A stretch of DNA of 64,000 nt from Bathynomus jamesi (Eukaryota > Arthropoda > Malacostraca > Isopoda > Cirolanidae): assembly GCA_023014485.1 (NCBI GenBank), contig JAJOZX010000922.1, forward strand, positions 873,001 through 937,000. The letters run 5' to 3'. Both the position numbers and the translations under genes were made by a program. Under the pieces are notes generated by a model. The model had not been told where the DNA came from. It worked only from the letters and a program-made list of their open reading frames with translations, and did not search any database. This document shows positions 42,094 to 52,847 of the stretch, piece by piece (positions within the stretch are counted from its first letter, which is position 1; each line of letters opens with the position of its first letter).

Positions 42094-43361
42094 CAGGGGT
42101 TAGACAAAATAATATGAACACCTTGATAAATGGCGGTTTTTATTCTTAATATGGAGCTGGTCCTCCTTTAGCGGCAATAACAGCTGCAATGCGTCGGGGA
42201 ATTGATTCATACAGCTTTTGGACAGTGGCTAGAGGAATCCTAAGCCATTCTTCGAGCAAACCCTGCTCCAGTTCCTCCAAAGACGCCGGCGGTGGGAATC
42301 GGCTTCTGACCTGCTGCTCCAACTGACACCACAGATGCTCGGTAATGTTAAGATCCGGGGATTGTGGAGGCCAATCCAAGCGTTCTACTTCACTAACATG
42401 CTCTTCAAACCAGTTTTTAACGACCCCAGCGGTGTGGATTGATGCATTATCATCCAGGAAGACGGCGCCGCCATTGGGAAACAGCGTTTGGACCATGGGA
42501 TGGACCTGGTCAGCCAATATTGACAGATAGACCTGGGCGTTAACCCTACCATGCAGTACTACAGCTGGGCCAAGAGTATTCCACGATATTGCTGCCCAAA
42601 CCATCACAGATCCGCCTCCATGCTTAACGGTTGGGGTCAGGCAGTCGGGGTCATAAGCATCTTTAGGCTGTCTCCAGACGTAAACTCGACCGGAACATGG
42701 AAATAGCGTAAAGGAGGATTCGTCGGAGTAGACTACATTCTTCCACCGGTCCATTGACCAATTCTTATGGTCATTACACCATTTTCTGCGCCGCTCAATG
42801 TTGATGTGCGAAAGGAAGGGTTTGGCAATTGCAGCCCTCCCATGGTATCCAGCTCCATGGAGCTCGCGACGTACAGTTCTGGTCGATACCGGGCTTGCAA
42901 GATGCTGGTTAAGCTCTGCAGTCACTTTTGGAGCTGTGGTCTTATGGTTCTTTGTCACAATGGGCTTTAGCACCCGGCGGTCTCGATCACACAGCTTCTT
43001 CTTGCGTCCACTATTGCATTTGTCGGTGCTTGTCTTTCCATGGTTTTGGTATGCAGACATGACCATAGAGACAGTTCCTCTGGATACATTGAACATCTGA
43101 GCGGTTTTCGTCACCGATGCACCAGCCATCCGCGCTCCGACAATTTTCCCTCTTTGGAAGTCTGACAGGTCTTTCATAACTGCTAATTCATAATTCACTC
43201 ACATCTGTAAAAACAACGTGAGGGTTATAACATGACGTATACGCTCTGTTACGCATTTAAATAGGTTTGCCAGTCATTTGACCGTTTACTTTGTGTCTGA
43301 GCAGTCCGTAAAGATAACCGGTGAAATCAGCGGGTGTTCATATTATTTTGTCTAACCCCTG
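42094..43361 (-). mobile_element. Apparently intact Tc1-type element, D36E spacing
   Basis: 29-bp perfect TIRs beginning CAGGGGTTAGACAAAATAAT, flanked by TA on both sides (42092-42093 and 43362-43363) within (TA)n. 1268 bp with one uninterrupted transposase frame. Perfect ends plus an open frame indicate a young copy. D36E spacing matches the group called Incomer, but that placement is from residue counting only. Confidence 0.92.
42146..43198 (-). CDS. Tc1-type transposase, full length 350 aa
   Basis: The start ATG is at 43198; a second Met at residue 8 (MKDLSDFQRG) could also be used. HTH 1 spans about residues 10-52 (GASVTKTAQMFNVSRGTVS), a basic linker SGRKKKLCDRDRR lies at 63-75, and HTH 2 around 86-115. 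The catalytic domain has Asp159 (VVYSDESSF), Asp250 (VFLDDNASIH) and Glu287 (SPDLNITEHLW); 36 residues separate the last two. GGGSVMVWAAIS (about 194-205) is the usual Gly-rich box. No internal stops or shifts. Family role: binding of the TIRs and cut-and-paste transposition into TA. Confidence 0.93.
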   Translation of the reverse strand: MNYELAVMKDLSDFQRGKIVGARMAGASVTKTAQMFNVSRGTVSMVMSAYQNHGKTSTDKCNSGRKKKLCDRDRRVLKPIVTKNHKTTAPKVTAELNQHLASPVSTRTVRRELHGAGYHGRAAIAKPFLSHINIERRRKWCNDHKNWSMDRWKNVVYSDESSFTLFPCSGRVYVWRQPKDAYDPDCLTPTVKHGGGSVMVWAAISWNTLGPAVVLHGRVNAQVYLSILADQVHPMVQTLFPNGGAVFLDDNASIHTAGVVKNWFEEHVSEVERLDWPPQSPDLNITEHLWCQLEQQVRSRFPPPASLEELEQGLLEEWLRIPLATVQKLYESIPRRIAAVIAAKGGPAPY

Positions 43362-43477
43362 TATATATATGTATATATGGATCACCTGAAGATTATCCCC
43401 CCCAGCCCGATCCAACTTTATGTTTCTCATAAATTGTTTTTTTATTACTAAAATTTTCCTGATCTTATTATTTTTAT

Positions 43478-43661
43478 CTTCCTTTAATTTGGGGGCCCTG
43501 ATCTTGAGGTGGGAAAAAGTGGGGGCCTTGATCATCAGGTGGGAAAATTGGGGGCCTGATCTTCAGGTGGGAAAAAGTGGGGGCCTTGATCTTCAAGTGG
43601 GAAAATTAAGGGCCCTGATCTTCAAGTGGGAAAATTGGGGGCCCTGATCTTCAGGTGATCC
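43478..43661 (-). repeat. G-rich subterminal repeats at the Merlin right end
   Basis: Five to six units of about 31 bp, GGGGGCCTTGATCTTCAGGT then GGGAAAA, ending in the TIR. They are in the opposite orientation to the C-rich repeats at 41612-41825. Confidence 0.85.
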
Positions 43662-43669
43662 AAATTTTG

Positions 43670-43946
43670 TTATACACTACTTATAATTAAGGTTCTACTC
43701 TAGCTAAGTAGCTTCACTCAAATTGAACAAGTCTTTGTGGAGGTTTTGACCCCCAAGGATTTCCATCAAATTTCCCATCATCTGAGTGCTCATCATTTCA
43801 CTGCTCTGAAACCAGACCAGATCAGCACCTCCTATACATTCATTACAAAAGAGAACATCACTACTTCTGTGTAAAACTATGAAGATTTCTCTAGTTAACT
43901 AAGTTAAATATAGCGCAATTACTCCTAAAAACTACTGAAAACATCT
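43670..43946. other. Non-coding; first unit of an AGACCAGATCAGC repeat
   Basis: GGAGGTTTTGACCCCCAAGG, ATCATCTGAGTGCTC and CCAGACCAGATCAGCACCTC recur in similar order at about 44340-44460, 44515-44600 and 44665-44810. Confidence 0.45.
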
Positions 43947-44356
43947 AAATTTCTTTATTCCTCTCAAACGTTACCTTGAATATCAAACATTAAAGTAAAA
44001 GATACTTTTGCGAGACTCAAAGGCGAGTTAAAAAATTATATAAATCTCCCAATTAGTGATGTGTTTATAATAATATCACAGTTAACAGTACAAACAATAA
44101 ACATAAGCCTATGATGCGTAATAACCTATTGTTCGTCTAAAGATCTTTCGACGGTTTAGATGAGGTTTGTTTATCGTTATAAAGGAGTCATTATTTATTT
44201 ATTTGGATTCTATGACATATTAATCTGTAATTTCTATGTTTCATGGTCATGATAGAAATTAAAAATAAATGCTTTGTTTTCGAAACTATTCTTTAAAGTG
44301 TCGCAAAGTATTCGCTGTTACCCTGGTTTGTTTCCGCCCGAATTGTTCATCAAGCT
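43947..44356 (+). repeat. Direct duplication, copy 1
   Basis: Shares about 350 bp at high identity with 45163-45528 (AAATTTCTTTATTCCTCTCA, CCAATTAGTGATGTGTTTAT, GATCTTTCGACGGTTTAGAT, TTCCGCCCGAATTGTT). The 3' part includes the tail of the tRNA-SINE family. Confidence 0.88.
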
Positions 44357-44827
44357 TCCCTTCTCTATTAATGGGATATCATCTGAAAACGCCCCGTGCT
44401 TTGAAACTAAACCAGATCAGCGCCTCCTACTAAATTTAAGATCAAAAGGGAACATCACCATCCCAACTCCACCCCAACCAACTTCCCTTATGACCCTCCT
44501 TTGTAGGCTTATTCGGAGGTTTTGACTCTCGACCTCTGTAACCAGACCAGACCGGACCAGAGTCTCGTCTCCCGACTATATTCACATCTGAAGGGATATC
44601 ACTGCTTCTATTTGTATACATAAACACCGCGTACCTAAAGAGTAGCCGTCCTTTAAACTTAATTAGCTATTCGGAGGTGTTCACTCCCGAGAATTCCTAT
44701 CAAGCTTCCCGTCTCTACCAACGGGGTATCATCTGAGAACTCCCACTACTCTACAACTAGACCCGATCAGCACATCCTACTACATTCACTACAAAATACT
44801 AAATAAAAACACATCCCTAATTTTACC

Positions 44828-44945
44828 CATTCTTTACTGCGAGTTGATGCTCCTGAAATACCTGTCCAACCCATTCTTAAACATATTTGCCGAAGTGCTC
44901 GCCATGACTCCCGCGGGAAGGCTCACCCATCTTGAAGGTTTTCTA
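44828..44945 (-). mobile_element. CR1-like LINE 3' terminal fragment
   Basis: The minus strand reads SLPAGVMASTSANMFKNGLD then RYFRS, the CR1 ORF2 C-terminal signature (LPxxVxxSxSxNxFKxxLD). Severely 5'-truncated. Confidence 0.6.
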
Positions 44946-45162
44946 ATATACTTAACTCAGAATTATTAAACTAGTTGCCTAAATAAGAGCAATCTCATTA
45001 TTAGAAGAAATATTTATCAGCTTGTTTTAATTTGTTTTTGGTTTGTCTTCTCATTTCTTAAAAACTATATTTTTCTTTAATGTTTAATTTTCAAGATAAC
45101 TTTTGAGAGAAATAATGAAATTACCTTTCGTATTTTTAATAATAAGAATAAGTATAAGAATA

Positions 45163-45528
45163 TGAAATTTCTTTATTCCTCTCAACCGTTACCTTGAAGG
45201 AGAGTTAAAAAATTATATAAATCTCCCAATTAGTGATGTGTTTATAATAATATTACAGTTAACAGTATAAACAATAAACATAAGCCTATGATGCGTAATA
45301 ACCTATTGTTCGTCTAAGGATCTTTCGACGGTTTAGATGAGGTTTGTTTATCGTTATAAAGGAGTCATTATTTATTTATTTTGATTCTATGACATATTAA
45401 TCTGTAATTTCTATGTTTTCATGGTCATGATAGAAAATAAAAATTAATGCTTTGTTTTCAAAACTATTCTTTAAAGTGTCGCAAAGTATTCGCTGTTACC
45501 CTGGTTTGTTTCCGCCCGAATTGTTTAT
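45163..45528 (+). repeat. Direct duplication, copy 2
   Basis: Second copy of the 43947-44356 segment. It lacks the roughly 45 bp (AATATCAAACATTAAAGTAA and onward) present in copy 1 near 43980. Confidence 0.88.
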
Positions 45529-45695
45529 TCTGACGGTCAAGCTTATCGACTCAACTTGAACCTACAGTTTAACGTGGAATCAGAAGCACGACCCTCCAAG
45601 AAAGTCTAAAATAAAAATGTCCCAGCTAGGACTTGATCCAAGGACTTCCAATCAGTAGTCCATGTCTTAACTACTAGGCTGCCCATGCTGGGTTA
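45505..45695 (-). mobile_element. tRNA-derived SINE, second family, copy 1
   Basis: The minus strand has a tRNA-like head (GGGCAGCCTAGTAGTTAAGA for the A box, GATCAAGTCCTAGCTGGG for the B box) followed by a tail with TGATTCCACGTTAAACTGTA, GGTTCAAGTTGAGT, AAGCTTGACCGTCAGAATAA and CAATTCGGGCGGAAAC. The same tail occurs at 57255-57400 and, truncated, at 44327-44350. Confidence 0.65.
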
Positions 45696-46206
45696 TTCGT
45701 TAGGGATGGCATAACGGTATAGGTAAAGGTTAACGTGTACCCATACCATATATGGTAAGTACAGTTCAGCCTAGCGCCAACAGATGGCGCCGATGGAGCT
45801 AAGGCTCATGGTAGGTGGAACCTTTTGCTCGACTCTTCCCTTCACCTCCCTCGCGTTGAGCAAGAGTCGTTTCGTCATTTCTTAATCAAAGGGAGGGGAA
45901 GGTAGGATGTGATCCGCGCATTTCAATGCTATTTCTTGAGGCGAAACCACTGAAACATCGCAATGGCTTAGGTCTAATATAAGAATTATTCGACTTACAT
46001 CAAGTAATTGTTGTCCTTTGAACGTGAAAATGAAAATCATGAAATACAGACGCGCAGGAATTTTAAACGCTTAAATTCTCCAACGACGCCCAGTTATCAT
46101 GGAAATTGGTATTCGCGTTTTGATAGAAACCATTTATATAGAAGTGTATTTGAAGGAAGAGTGGATACACTGTAACAGTTACTATTCATAAGATCAAAAG
46201 CATTGG
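45696..46206. other. Non-coding, unassigned
   Basis: Includes AGCGCCAACAGATGGCGCCG and an ACCATATATGGT palindrome near 45745-45810. No gene seen. Confidence 0.4.
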
Positions 46207-46244
46207 CTAGTAGTAGTAGTAGTAGTTGTTGTTGTTGTTGTTGT

Positions 46245-49200
46245 TTAGCCGATCAGCCCACCCTGATCGAGCAAGCCGGCGGCACGCAGGTAACCGATCG
46301 CCCTCTTCGGAGTGGACCAGAGGTTCAGCGCACTAGTGATGTTGTGTTGTGTTCGTTGTTGTGCTAGAGCGGTACAGTCTGTCATAATGTGTTCAATTGT
46401 TTGTGGTGTGTCGTGGCACAGGTGGCAGGTGTCGTCTATGGAGTTGTCTAGTCCGTGTTTACATGTTAGTAAGTTGGGGTGATGTCCACATCGGAATCGT
46501 GCTAAGTTAACTCGATCCGATCTGCTCAGGCTGATCTCTGACCTGTTAATGGGTGGCGGCTTCGCACCTAGGACCGCATTCTGACCGAGTCGTGTCAGTG
46601 ATTTGTGGGTTAGGTGTGTGTGTATGTGTTTTCTGTACTGTGTGATGTCTGTGGGGCGTGGTATGGAATGGAGTATTTGGTTATAATGTCTCTCTGGTGT
46701 TACCTTAATGGTGCGAGGTGTCGGTGCGTGATTGTACATGTAGTGGCAAGGGTGTTGTGGGTTAGTTGTCGCTGCTGCCATGAATTGTGTTCCCCTCATG
46801 TCTAAATGTTCCCTAACTTTCAGTATTTTTGTTTCTGTGTGCAGGTGTTCTATTGGTGTTGTTTGAGTGCATCCTGTAATGATACGAAGTGCGTTGTTTT
46901 GTATTGTCTGTAAGGTGTTTATGTGTGTGTTGAGATAATGGGTGCCCAGCATGGGCTAGCATAGTCCATAACTGAGCGAATATATTGTTTGTATATGAGT
47001 GATGTTGTTTCCTGCTGGTGTCCAAAGTTTTTGCCTGTTAGTACCCTAAGCGTGTTAAGTCTTGCCGTACATTTGTTTTTAATATCCTGAATGTGGTTTG
47101 TAAAAGATAATGATGTATTGTATGTGACCCCAAGTATTTTGGTCCTGTGAGTGTGTGGAATGTTGATGTTGTTTAGTGTAAGCTGTGGAATTACCTGGTG
47201 TTCTTTTGTGTTGCTTGTAAGCAAGGTGATGGTTGATTTTGTGGGCGCTACTTTGAGTCTATTGTGTGTGAGCCAGTCTTGTATACTGTTTATGTATGTT
47301 TGTAGGTTATTTGTAGCGGTGTCGATGTTGTTGTGGGTGGATGTTAGAGTGATGTCATCTGCATATGATGATAATGTAAGCTTGTTATCTATGGGTGTTG
47401 GAATGTCATGCATGTATAAGTTGAAGAGTGTTGGTGAGAGAACAGAGCCTTGAGGGACCCGTTCGGAAAAAGCTTGTTTTTGGATGACTTGCCATTAAAT
47501 GTGACATGTGAGTTTCTTCCTGAAAGATAGTTGCTCAGCCACCTTTTGGTGTTATTGTGCAGGTTTGTGTTGAGTATTTTGTTTATGAGAGGGAAGCGTG
47601 GGATAGCATCAAATGCTTTACTAATGTCTATTGTTGCTAATAGTGTACGTTGAGCTGGTCGTCTGGAGTTGATGCCATCCATGATGTGCTGCGTGAGGTT
47701 AGTGAGTAATGTCGTGGTTGAGTGGTGAGGTCTGAATCCATGTTGAGTAGGCGATAGTGGAATGTGTGGGTTGGTGATTTGTAAGATTAGTCTTTCTGTT
47801 ACTTTGGAAGGTGTGCATAGTAAAGTAATGGGTCTATAGGAAGCTGGTTTTGTTGGATTTTTGTTTGGTTTGAGTAGTGTAATAATTTTACCTTGTTTCC
47901 ATATGTCAGGAATAATACAGTGTTGGTATGAATATGTGCTAATATTTGTGAGGGCTAGTATTCCTTGTGGGCCCAAGTGTTTAAGGTGTATGTTAGATAT
48001 GTTGTCTGGTCTAGTAGCCTTCGAATTCTTAATGTTTTTGATGATCTTGGTGGTCTGGTCTGTATTGAAGGGTGTAATGGTTGTGTCGAGTCTGTAGGTT
48101 TTCTTGTGTCTGGCTGTTTGTCTGTCTGCATGTTTCTGGTTGTTGTCTCTGTTTAAGTGACTTATCTTTGCGTAGTGATTAACTAGAATGTTAGCTTGTT
48201 GTGTGTATATTGGGATATTATTTTGGCTGCGACAGATAGCCGCGTGTGAGGTGTGAATGCCGCTGTTAGAGTGGGTAATGCTGTTTATAGTCTTGTATAT
48301 AGCCTGGATGTATCTGTGGAGTGGTTTAATGTTGTTATGAATTCCCTGAATGTTTCTGTTTGTTTTTCTTTGAATTTGTTGTTTATTTCTGTGTTGAGCT
48401 GTTGTATCTGCTGTTTTATGGCTTCTGTGTGTGGGGTTTGTGTGTTATATTTGAGGTTGTTACGTTGCCTTATAAGGTGGGCTATTTCTCTAGTGTAATT
48501 TGGGTTGTATTTCCTAATGTTGCCCTTCGGTATGTATTTGTTTGCATTATTGATGATCTGATTAAATGTCTTGAGTGTTGTATTGATGTTTATGATGGGT
48601 GTGCTGTTTAATGTGGTGAATTGTTCCTCAGTCTGTATTTTGAACTGTTCCCAATCAGCTTTCTTGTAATTTCTGTAAGTGTGCCTAAGGCTGTTGGGGC
48701 AGAGTGTAGAATGTGTTGTAATGATGATGGGCAGGTGGTCTGATGACAGTTGTTTTTCTGTTCTCCATTGTGTATGTGTTGCTAGTGAGGGGGAACAGAA
48801 CGTTATGTCTGGGGAGGAGTTTGAGTATCCTGCTTGATGTGGTACGTGTGTATGTTCTTCTGTATTGTTAAGAATGAAGAGGCTGTTTAGTTGTGTGGCT
48901 ATGTTGGCGCCTCTGGTGTTGTTTTGGTTGTGTAGGTACCAACTAGTGTCTTTGGCGTTGAAGTCTCCTCCTAAGATGACATTAGTGAGAGAGGCCAGAT
49001 TGTGTAACTGTGGATTGTAATTGGCTGGCACCTGAGGTGAACTATCTGGTGGGATGTAAATGTTGATTAGTGTGGTGTTGTGTTTTGCTCGTGTTTTAAT
49101 GTTAACTGCCTGTATTTCTATCGTGTTATCTGCTTGGATTGTGTTTGTAATGTTTTGGGTAGCATCAGTGTAGCTAATGCTTTTACGTATGTAAGTGATG

Positions 49201-49547
49201 AGTCCACCTCCGTTACTCCCAGTACGATCTTGACGGATCGCCGTGAAGTCAGGGATGGTGGGTGTTTTGTGTGTGCGTTTTAGTTTTGTTTCTTGTATAA
49301 GTGCTATGTGAATGTTTTGTTTGTGTACGAATTCCCTAAGCTGCATGATTTTGTTTTTGAGGCCATCTACGTTGTACTGTAATATGTTAATATTATACTT
49401 CTGTATGTGTCTCATGGTGCTATTGTGTATATGTCTTTGTGTATGGTGACATGTGTAAGTTGTAGTGGGGCCTGGATTAGTCTTAATGTCGCCAGAGAGT
49501 AAGAGTAGTTCGGGGAGCACGCAATTGCTCCCTGTAATTGAAAAAAT
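46245..49547 (-). pseudogene. LINE ORF2 with 2A-like N-terminus, endonuclease and RT, frameshifted
   Basis: The first frame (to 48285) starts in LPELLLLSGDIKTNPGP, then the APE domain: LQYNVDGLKNKIMQLREFV, IALIQETKL, INIYIPPDSS, VILGGDFNAKDTSW and SSDHLPIII. After a shift, RT: NSKATRPDNISNIHLKHLGP, KPASYRPITLL, QHGFRPHHST, ATIDISKAFDAIP, then SPQGSVLSPTLFNLYMHDIP and SSYADDITLTS (catalytic Asp pair at about 47360). The C-terminal frame (46245-46952) includes LARFRCGHHPNLLTCKHGL and CHLCHDTPQTIEHIMTDC, a zinc-knuckle-like motif seen in several APE-type LINE clades. Frame changes at about 48285, 47480 and 46930. Clade not fixed. Confidence 0.83.
49467..49493 (-). other. 2A-like ribosome-skipping motif
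   Basis: The peptide LLLLSGDIKTNPGP matches the 2A consensus D-(V/I)-E-x-N-P-G-P except for Lys in place of Glu. 2A-like sequences at the N-terminus of APE-type LINE ORFs are established. Whether this variant is active is unknown. Confidence 0.7.
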
Positions 49548-49734
49548 AGCACGCTGTAGTGTAGTAATAGTAGTAGTAGTAATAATAAGCGTTGTTTCCC
49601 AATATTCTATTCTAAATAAATGGTTTCCTTTTTACTAAGTACAAGTTTACTACAACACCAACAACAAAAAAACAACAACACAGAACCTAAACATAGTTCA
49701 CCTCGACGTTCGGTTGGTTCAGAATAACCTAAAC

Positions 49735-50146
49735 CAGTAGTAGTTTCCAACCTTTTTGTTGGACCAACTGGTGTATTATATTTTCACCATATTGCAGACC
49801 GATCGGACAGTGCAACGTTTTCTGCAATGGAAGGCTCGAACGGTAGTTTCTGGTAAGTCATTAAATAGCGAGGTACTACCTAATTTAGCCTAACCAAACC
49901 TTAACTAACTTAACCTAGGGTAATCTAACCGAATCAGGCCTAATATACATTTTCCCAACAATAAAAATGTTTTTGTTTTTTATATCAATGTTTAAATGTT
50001 TCGAGGTACCAAAAGCTTTACTTCACAAAAATTTACCCCACTACATCTGTGAATTATTACACACTCGACCTCACTTATGCCCAGTTGCCTACGCACGCAC
50101 GCACGGACACTTTTCCGGCTGCAGACTGGCGGTTTGGGAACCCTTG
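49735..50146. mobile_element. hAT-type MITE (412 bp)
   Basis: It starts CAGTAGTAGTTTCCAACC and ends GGTTTGGGAACCCTTG. The flanks ACCTAAAC and ATATAAAC match at six of eight positions. The interior contains a TTAACCTAGGGTAATC-type region but no coding capacity. The termini are imperfect, so the call is moderate. Confidence 0.6.
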
Positions 50147-52816
50147 ATATAAACCATAAGTTACATTACCTACGCTGCATTCACAAAGTACAGTAATTTA
50201 TACGAAAGAAAATAATACCTTTGAAAAAAACAGCATCGATCACCAAGGTTTTAATTTGTATCCAAATGAAACATGGACGCTACAACTTAATGTTATAGAT
50301 TAAAGATATTTTCAGTGATTTCTTTGCAAGTGTAAAACAATTTACACGTCATAGGTTTATATACTGTTTAGACTTTAGACCTTTAATTGTAACCTCATTA
50401 TAAGTAGGTTAGTATTAACGAGGTCGTTGTTATTTAAGCAGCGAGTTCAGATAAATTTTTGAATGGTAATATTACTCCCAAATTTTATGTGAAATCACAA
50501 AATTACGAGGAAGATGATGAGCCGTGATTGGTTAAAAATGGCTAATCACGTCACGATTGGGTCATCAAACGTTTACAGCCTTTATGTAACTGCCATAAGC
50601 GTGAAAAAAGGTGGAAACAAGCATTTAATTTATGCTGTATAGGCCCGCATTTAGATTACAGACTGAACGTGTTGCATGCACTTCGTACGGATTTGAAGAT
50701 CCTTAAAATGTCGTCCGCGCATTGGTACTCACGAGATATCCCCAGTTACCCGCAGAAACATTTTCCAAAAATCCTAATGTACACTATAAAAAGGCATTCC
50801 TGTCTGTCTGTATACACCATAATAAATGCGCTTTGCTTTGTTTCATCTGTTTACTCTAGCACTTAAGATTTCCATTGCGGCGATTTTTGAAGCTTAAGAT
50901 TTTCATGGCTGCGTTCTTTTTTATAGTTTTATTGACCGAATAATTGACTCCCCAGTAATCGGGGGACCGCAGGCTCCCCGATTACTGAGTATCTAATTAT
51001 GTCTTACTTTCCAAATACTAGTTCAAATTAGCTTAAACCTAAATCCGGCATAGACCCTATTAATGCTGTTATTTTAAGCCCTAGTTGGTCCTAGCATACA
51101 GCCATACAATTAGGTTTAGAACCTAACAGTAATTGACAGAACCTAAATTTTTGCATACCGGTACATCTAAAAAGTCTGATACTAGCCAAAGCTTATAAAA
51201 TGAAATCAAATTTAAAATTTCAATAATACGACTCAGTGTAGGCGCTAGGCCTATAAATCTTTCCTAGGTCTATGACGAAGCTAGAGGGATAAGCGGAAAA
51301 TGCGGTAAAAAGCTGAGCCATCACCCAACACCCGATCTTTTTACCTATTTACAGATACTGTATGTAATAAAACCATTTTCCAAAAGTTGATGTACTCATG
51401 TTTGCGCAAGGCATTAAAAATGCTTATATTTACGCACGAATAAAGACACCCGATTTGTTACAAAAATTTTAAAAATTATCAGATTTTACCAATTTTCTTC
51501 ATAGAAACTACTAATTTTTTCATCACAATCGCCTCCACCAATGAAATAAGGTGGTTTCTAATTTTATTCTCATTTATGGCCATGATCCCAACAGTGAACC
51601 TTTTATGCCAAGTTTGATTACGATTATTACGAATTCGTGGTAATAAAAAATTGATTTTTATCTACAACAGGAGATAATCAACCCGTAGGTTGTCAGGTTA
51701 ACCGACAACATTACTAACAATTTGTTGTAACTTGTTACGCAGGGTAAATTTGGGTGTATGATATGTTATACATTCTTTAGAGTTCAAGCAATTCCAACGA
51801 GGTATCGATAAGAAATTTCATTCTTTCTAAGTGTATAATAGCTACTTTCTGAGCTCATATGTTTTCAGTTTTATTTAATAAATAAATTTTTATGTTGTTG
51901 CTAATTATTCTACTCGAAGACACGTTTGATTGATATATTACACACACACACACACACACACAAAAGTGACATTCTACTTCAATTTCCTTCATTCCGAGAA
52001 CAATTATCCATATTAAAATCAAATCAAATCATTACCTTGACAAGTTGACACGATACGAGATAATGAAATATGGGTTCCTTCTACCGTAGATTTAATTTCA
52101 TTAAAAAAGTGCAATTGGTAATTATACAAATCTTTTAGAATCGATGTCATTGTTATAAAATTCCTTTAGATTAAACTTTCTCTGCAAAGTTACAGATAAA
52201 ATTAAAATTCCCTTTTTTTCTTTAATTTCACTCGTAACATCTGTAACTCTTTTATTCCAACCGAGAAATCTTCAAATCTTCAACCATTTCTCTCTTCTAC
52301 GAGCACTCGACACTTCCATATTCGACTTCATTAACCTTTCATGATTTAACACTCGTGACAGACGTACATTAAAAGTTGACCTCAAGTCATTTTCATCACG
52401 AATTTCACCTATACTTTCATAGAGAAGATTTTAGCGAGAATCGAAATGAGAGACGTACGAACATTATGGTTTTAATTTTATCCTTCAGCCGCCTCACAGA
52501 ATTAAACTATACATTCTGTAAATCTGTATGTAATTGGGTATCATTCTTTTAATGAAAAAATAATTAATACGTCAAAAGTTTATGGAAATTAAACGAGATA
52601 GAGATGGAAAAACATGAAATTTAAAGAATTTCAAAGCAAATAAGAATGTGTACTATTTAAATTTAGTCCTAAAACCCTACGAGTGGAAGGCAGTTTACGT
52701 TTTACGTGTATTATTCAGGTTAGTATAGTAGCTTAGAATTAATATGGTAAACACTGGCACACAATCAAAAACCTATACTACAGGATACGAGTATCGACAT
52801 GTTTGCAAAACACACA

Positions 52817-52844
<28 letters not shown>
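50147..52844. other. Longest stretch without assignable features
   Basis: A compact inverted repeat (CAGTAATCGGGG...CCCCGATTACTG) lies at about 50955-50986 and (CA)n at 51943-51962. The frame at 50669-50866 has no recognisable motif. I see no splice-linked domain structure, TIRs or LINE motifs. Confidence 0.45.
50955..50986. repeat. Short GC-rich hairpin
   Basis: The 12-bp arms CAGTAATCGGGG and CCCCGATTACTG enclose about 10 nt (GACCGCAGGCT). It could be a tiny MITE remnant or a structured RNA element. Confidence 0.7.

Positions 52845-52847
<3 letters not shown>

Larger units (their letters stand above)
40767..43661 (+). mobile_element. Merlin element with 26-bp TIRs and 8-bp target duplication, hosting nested insertions
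   Basis: The left end GGATCACCTGAAGATCAGGG (then CCCCCA) is an exact inverse of the right end over 26 bp. AAATTTTG occurs immediately outside both ends (40759-40766 and 43662-43669). Merlin elements make 8-9-bp duplications and encode an ISXO2/IS1016-like transposase, as found inside. The 2895-bp span is inflated by a foldback MITE and a Tc1 element. Confidence 0.92.
46207..49560 (-). mobile_element. APE-type LINE (second family), ORF2 nearly complete, decayed
   Basis: The minus strand carries in order a 2A-like motif, APE endonuclease, RT and a Cys/His-rich C-terminus, then stop (46245) and a tail of (AAC)n(ACT)n at 46207-46243. At the 5' end the sequence breaks into another (ACT/ATT)n tract at 49556-49590, so no ORF1 is present. 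Codon usage is strongly Asn/Thr/His-rich with a G/T-rich plus strand, unlike the CR1 copy at 11140. Confidence 0.85.

Noticed and set aside
48360..49283. Several plus-strand frames opposite the 46.2-49.6 kb LINE
   Set aside because: Antisense shadows of an Asn/Thr/His-rich ORF2; the hydrophobic Val/Cys/Phe composition is a by-product.
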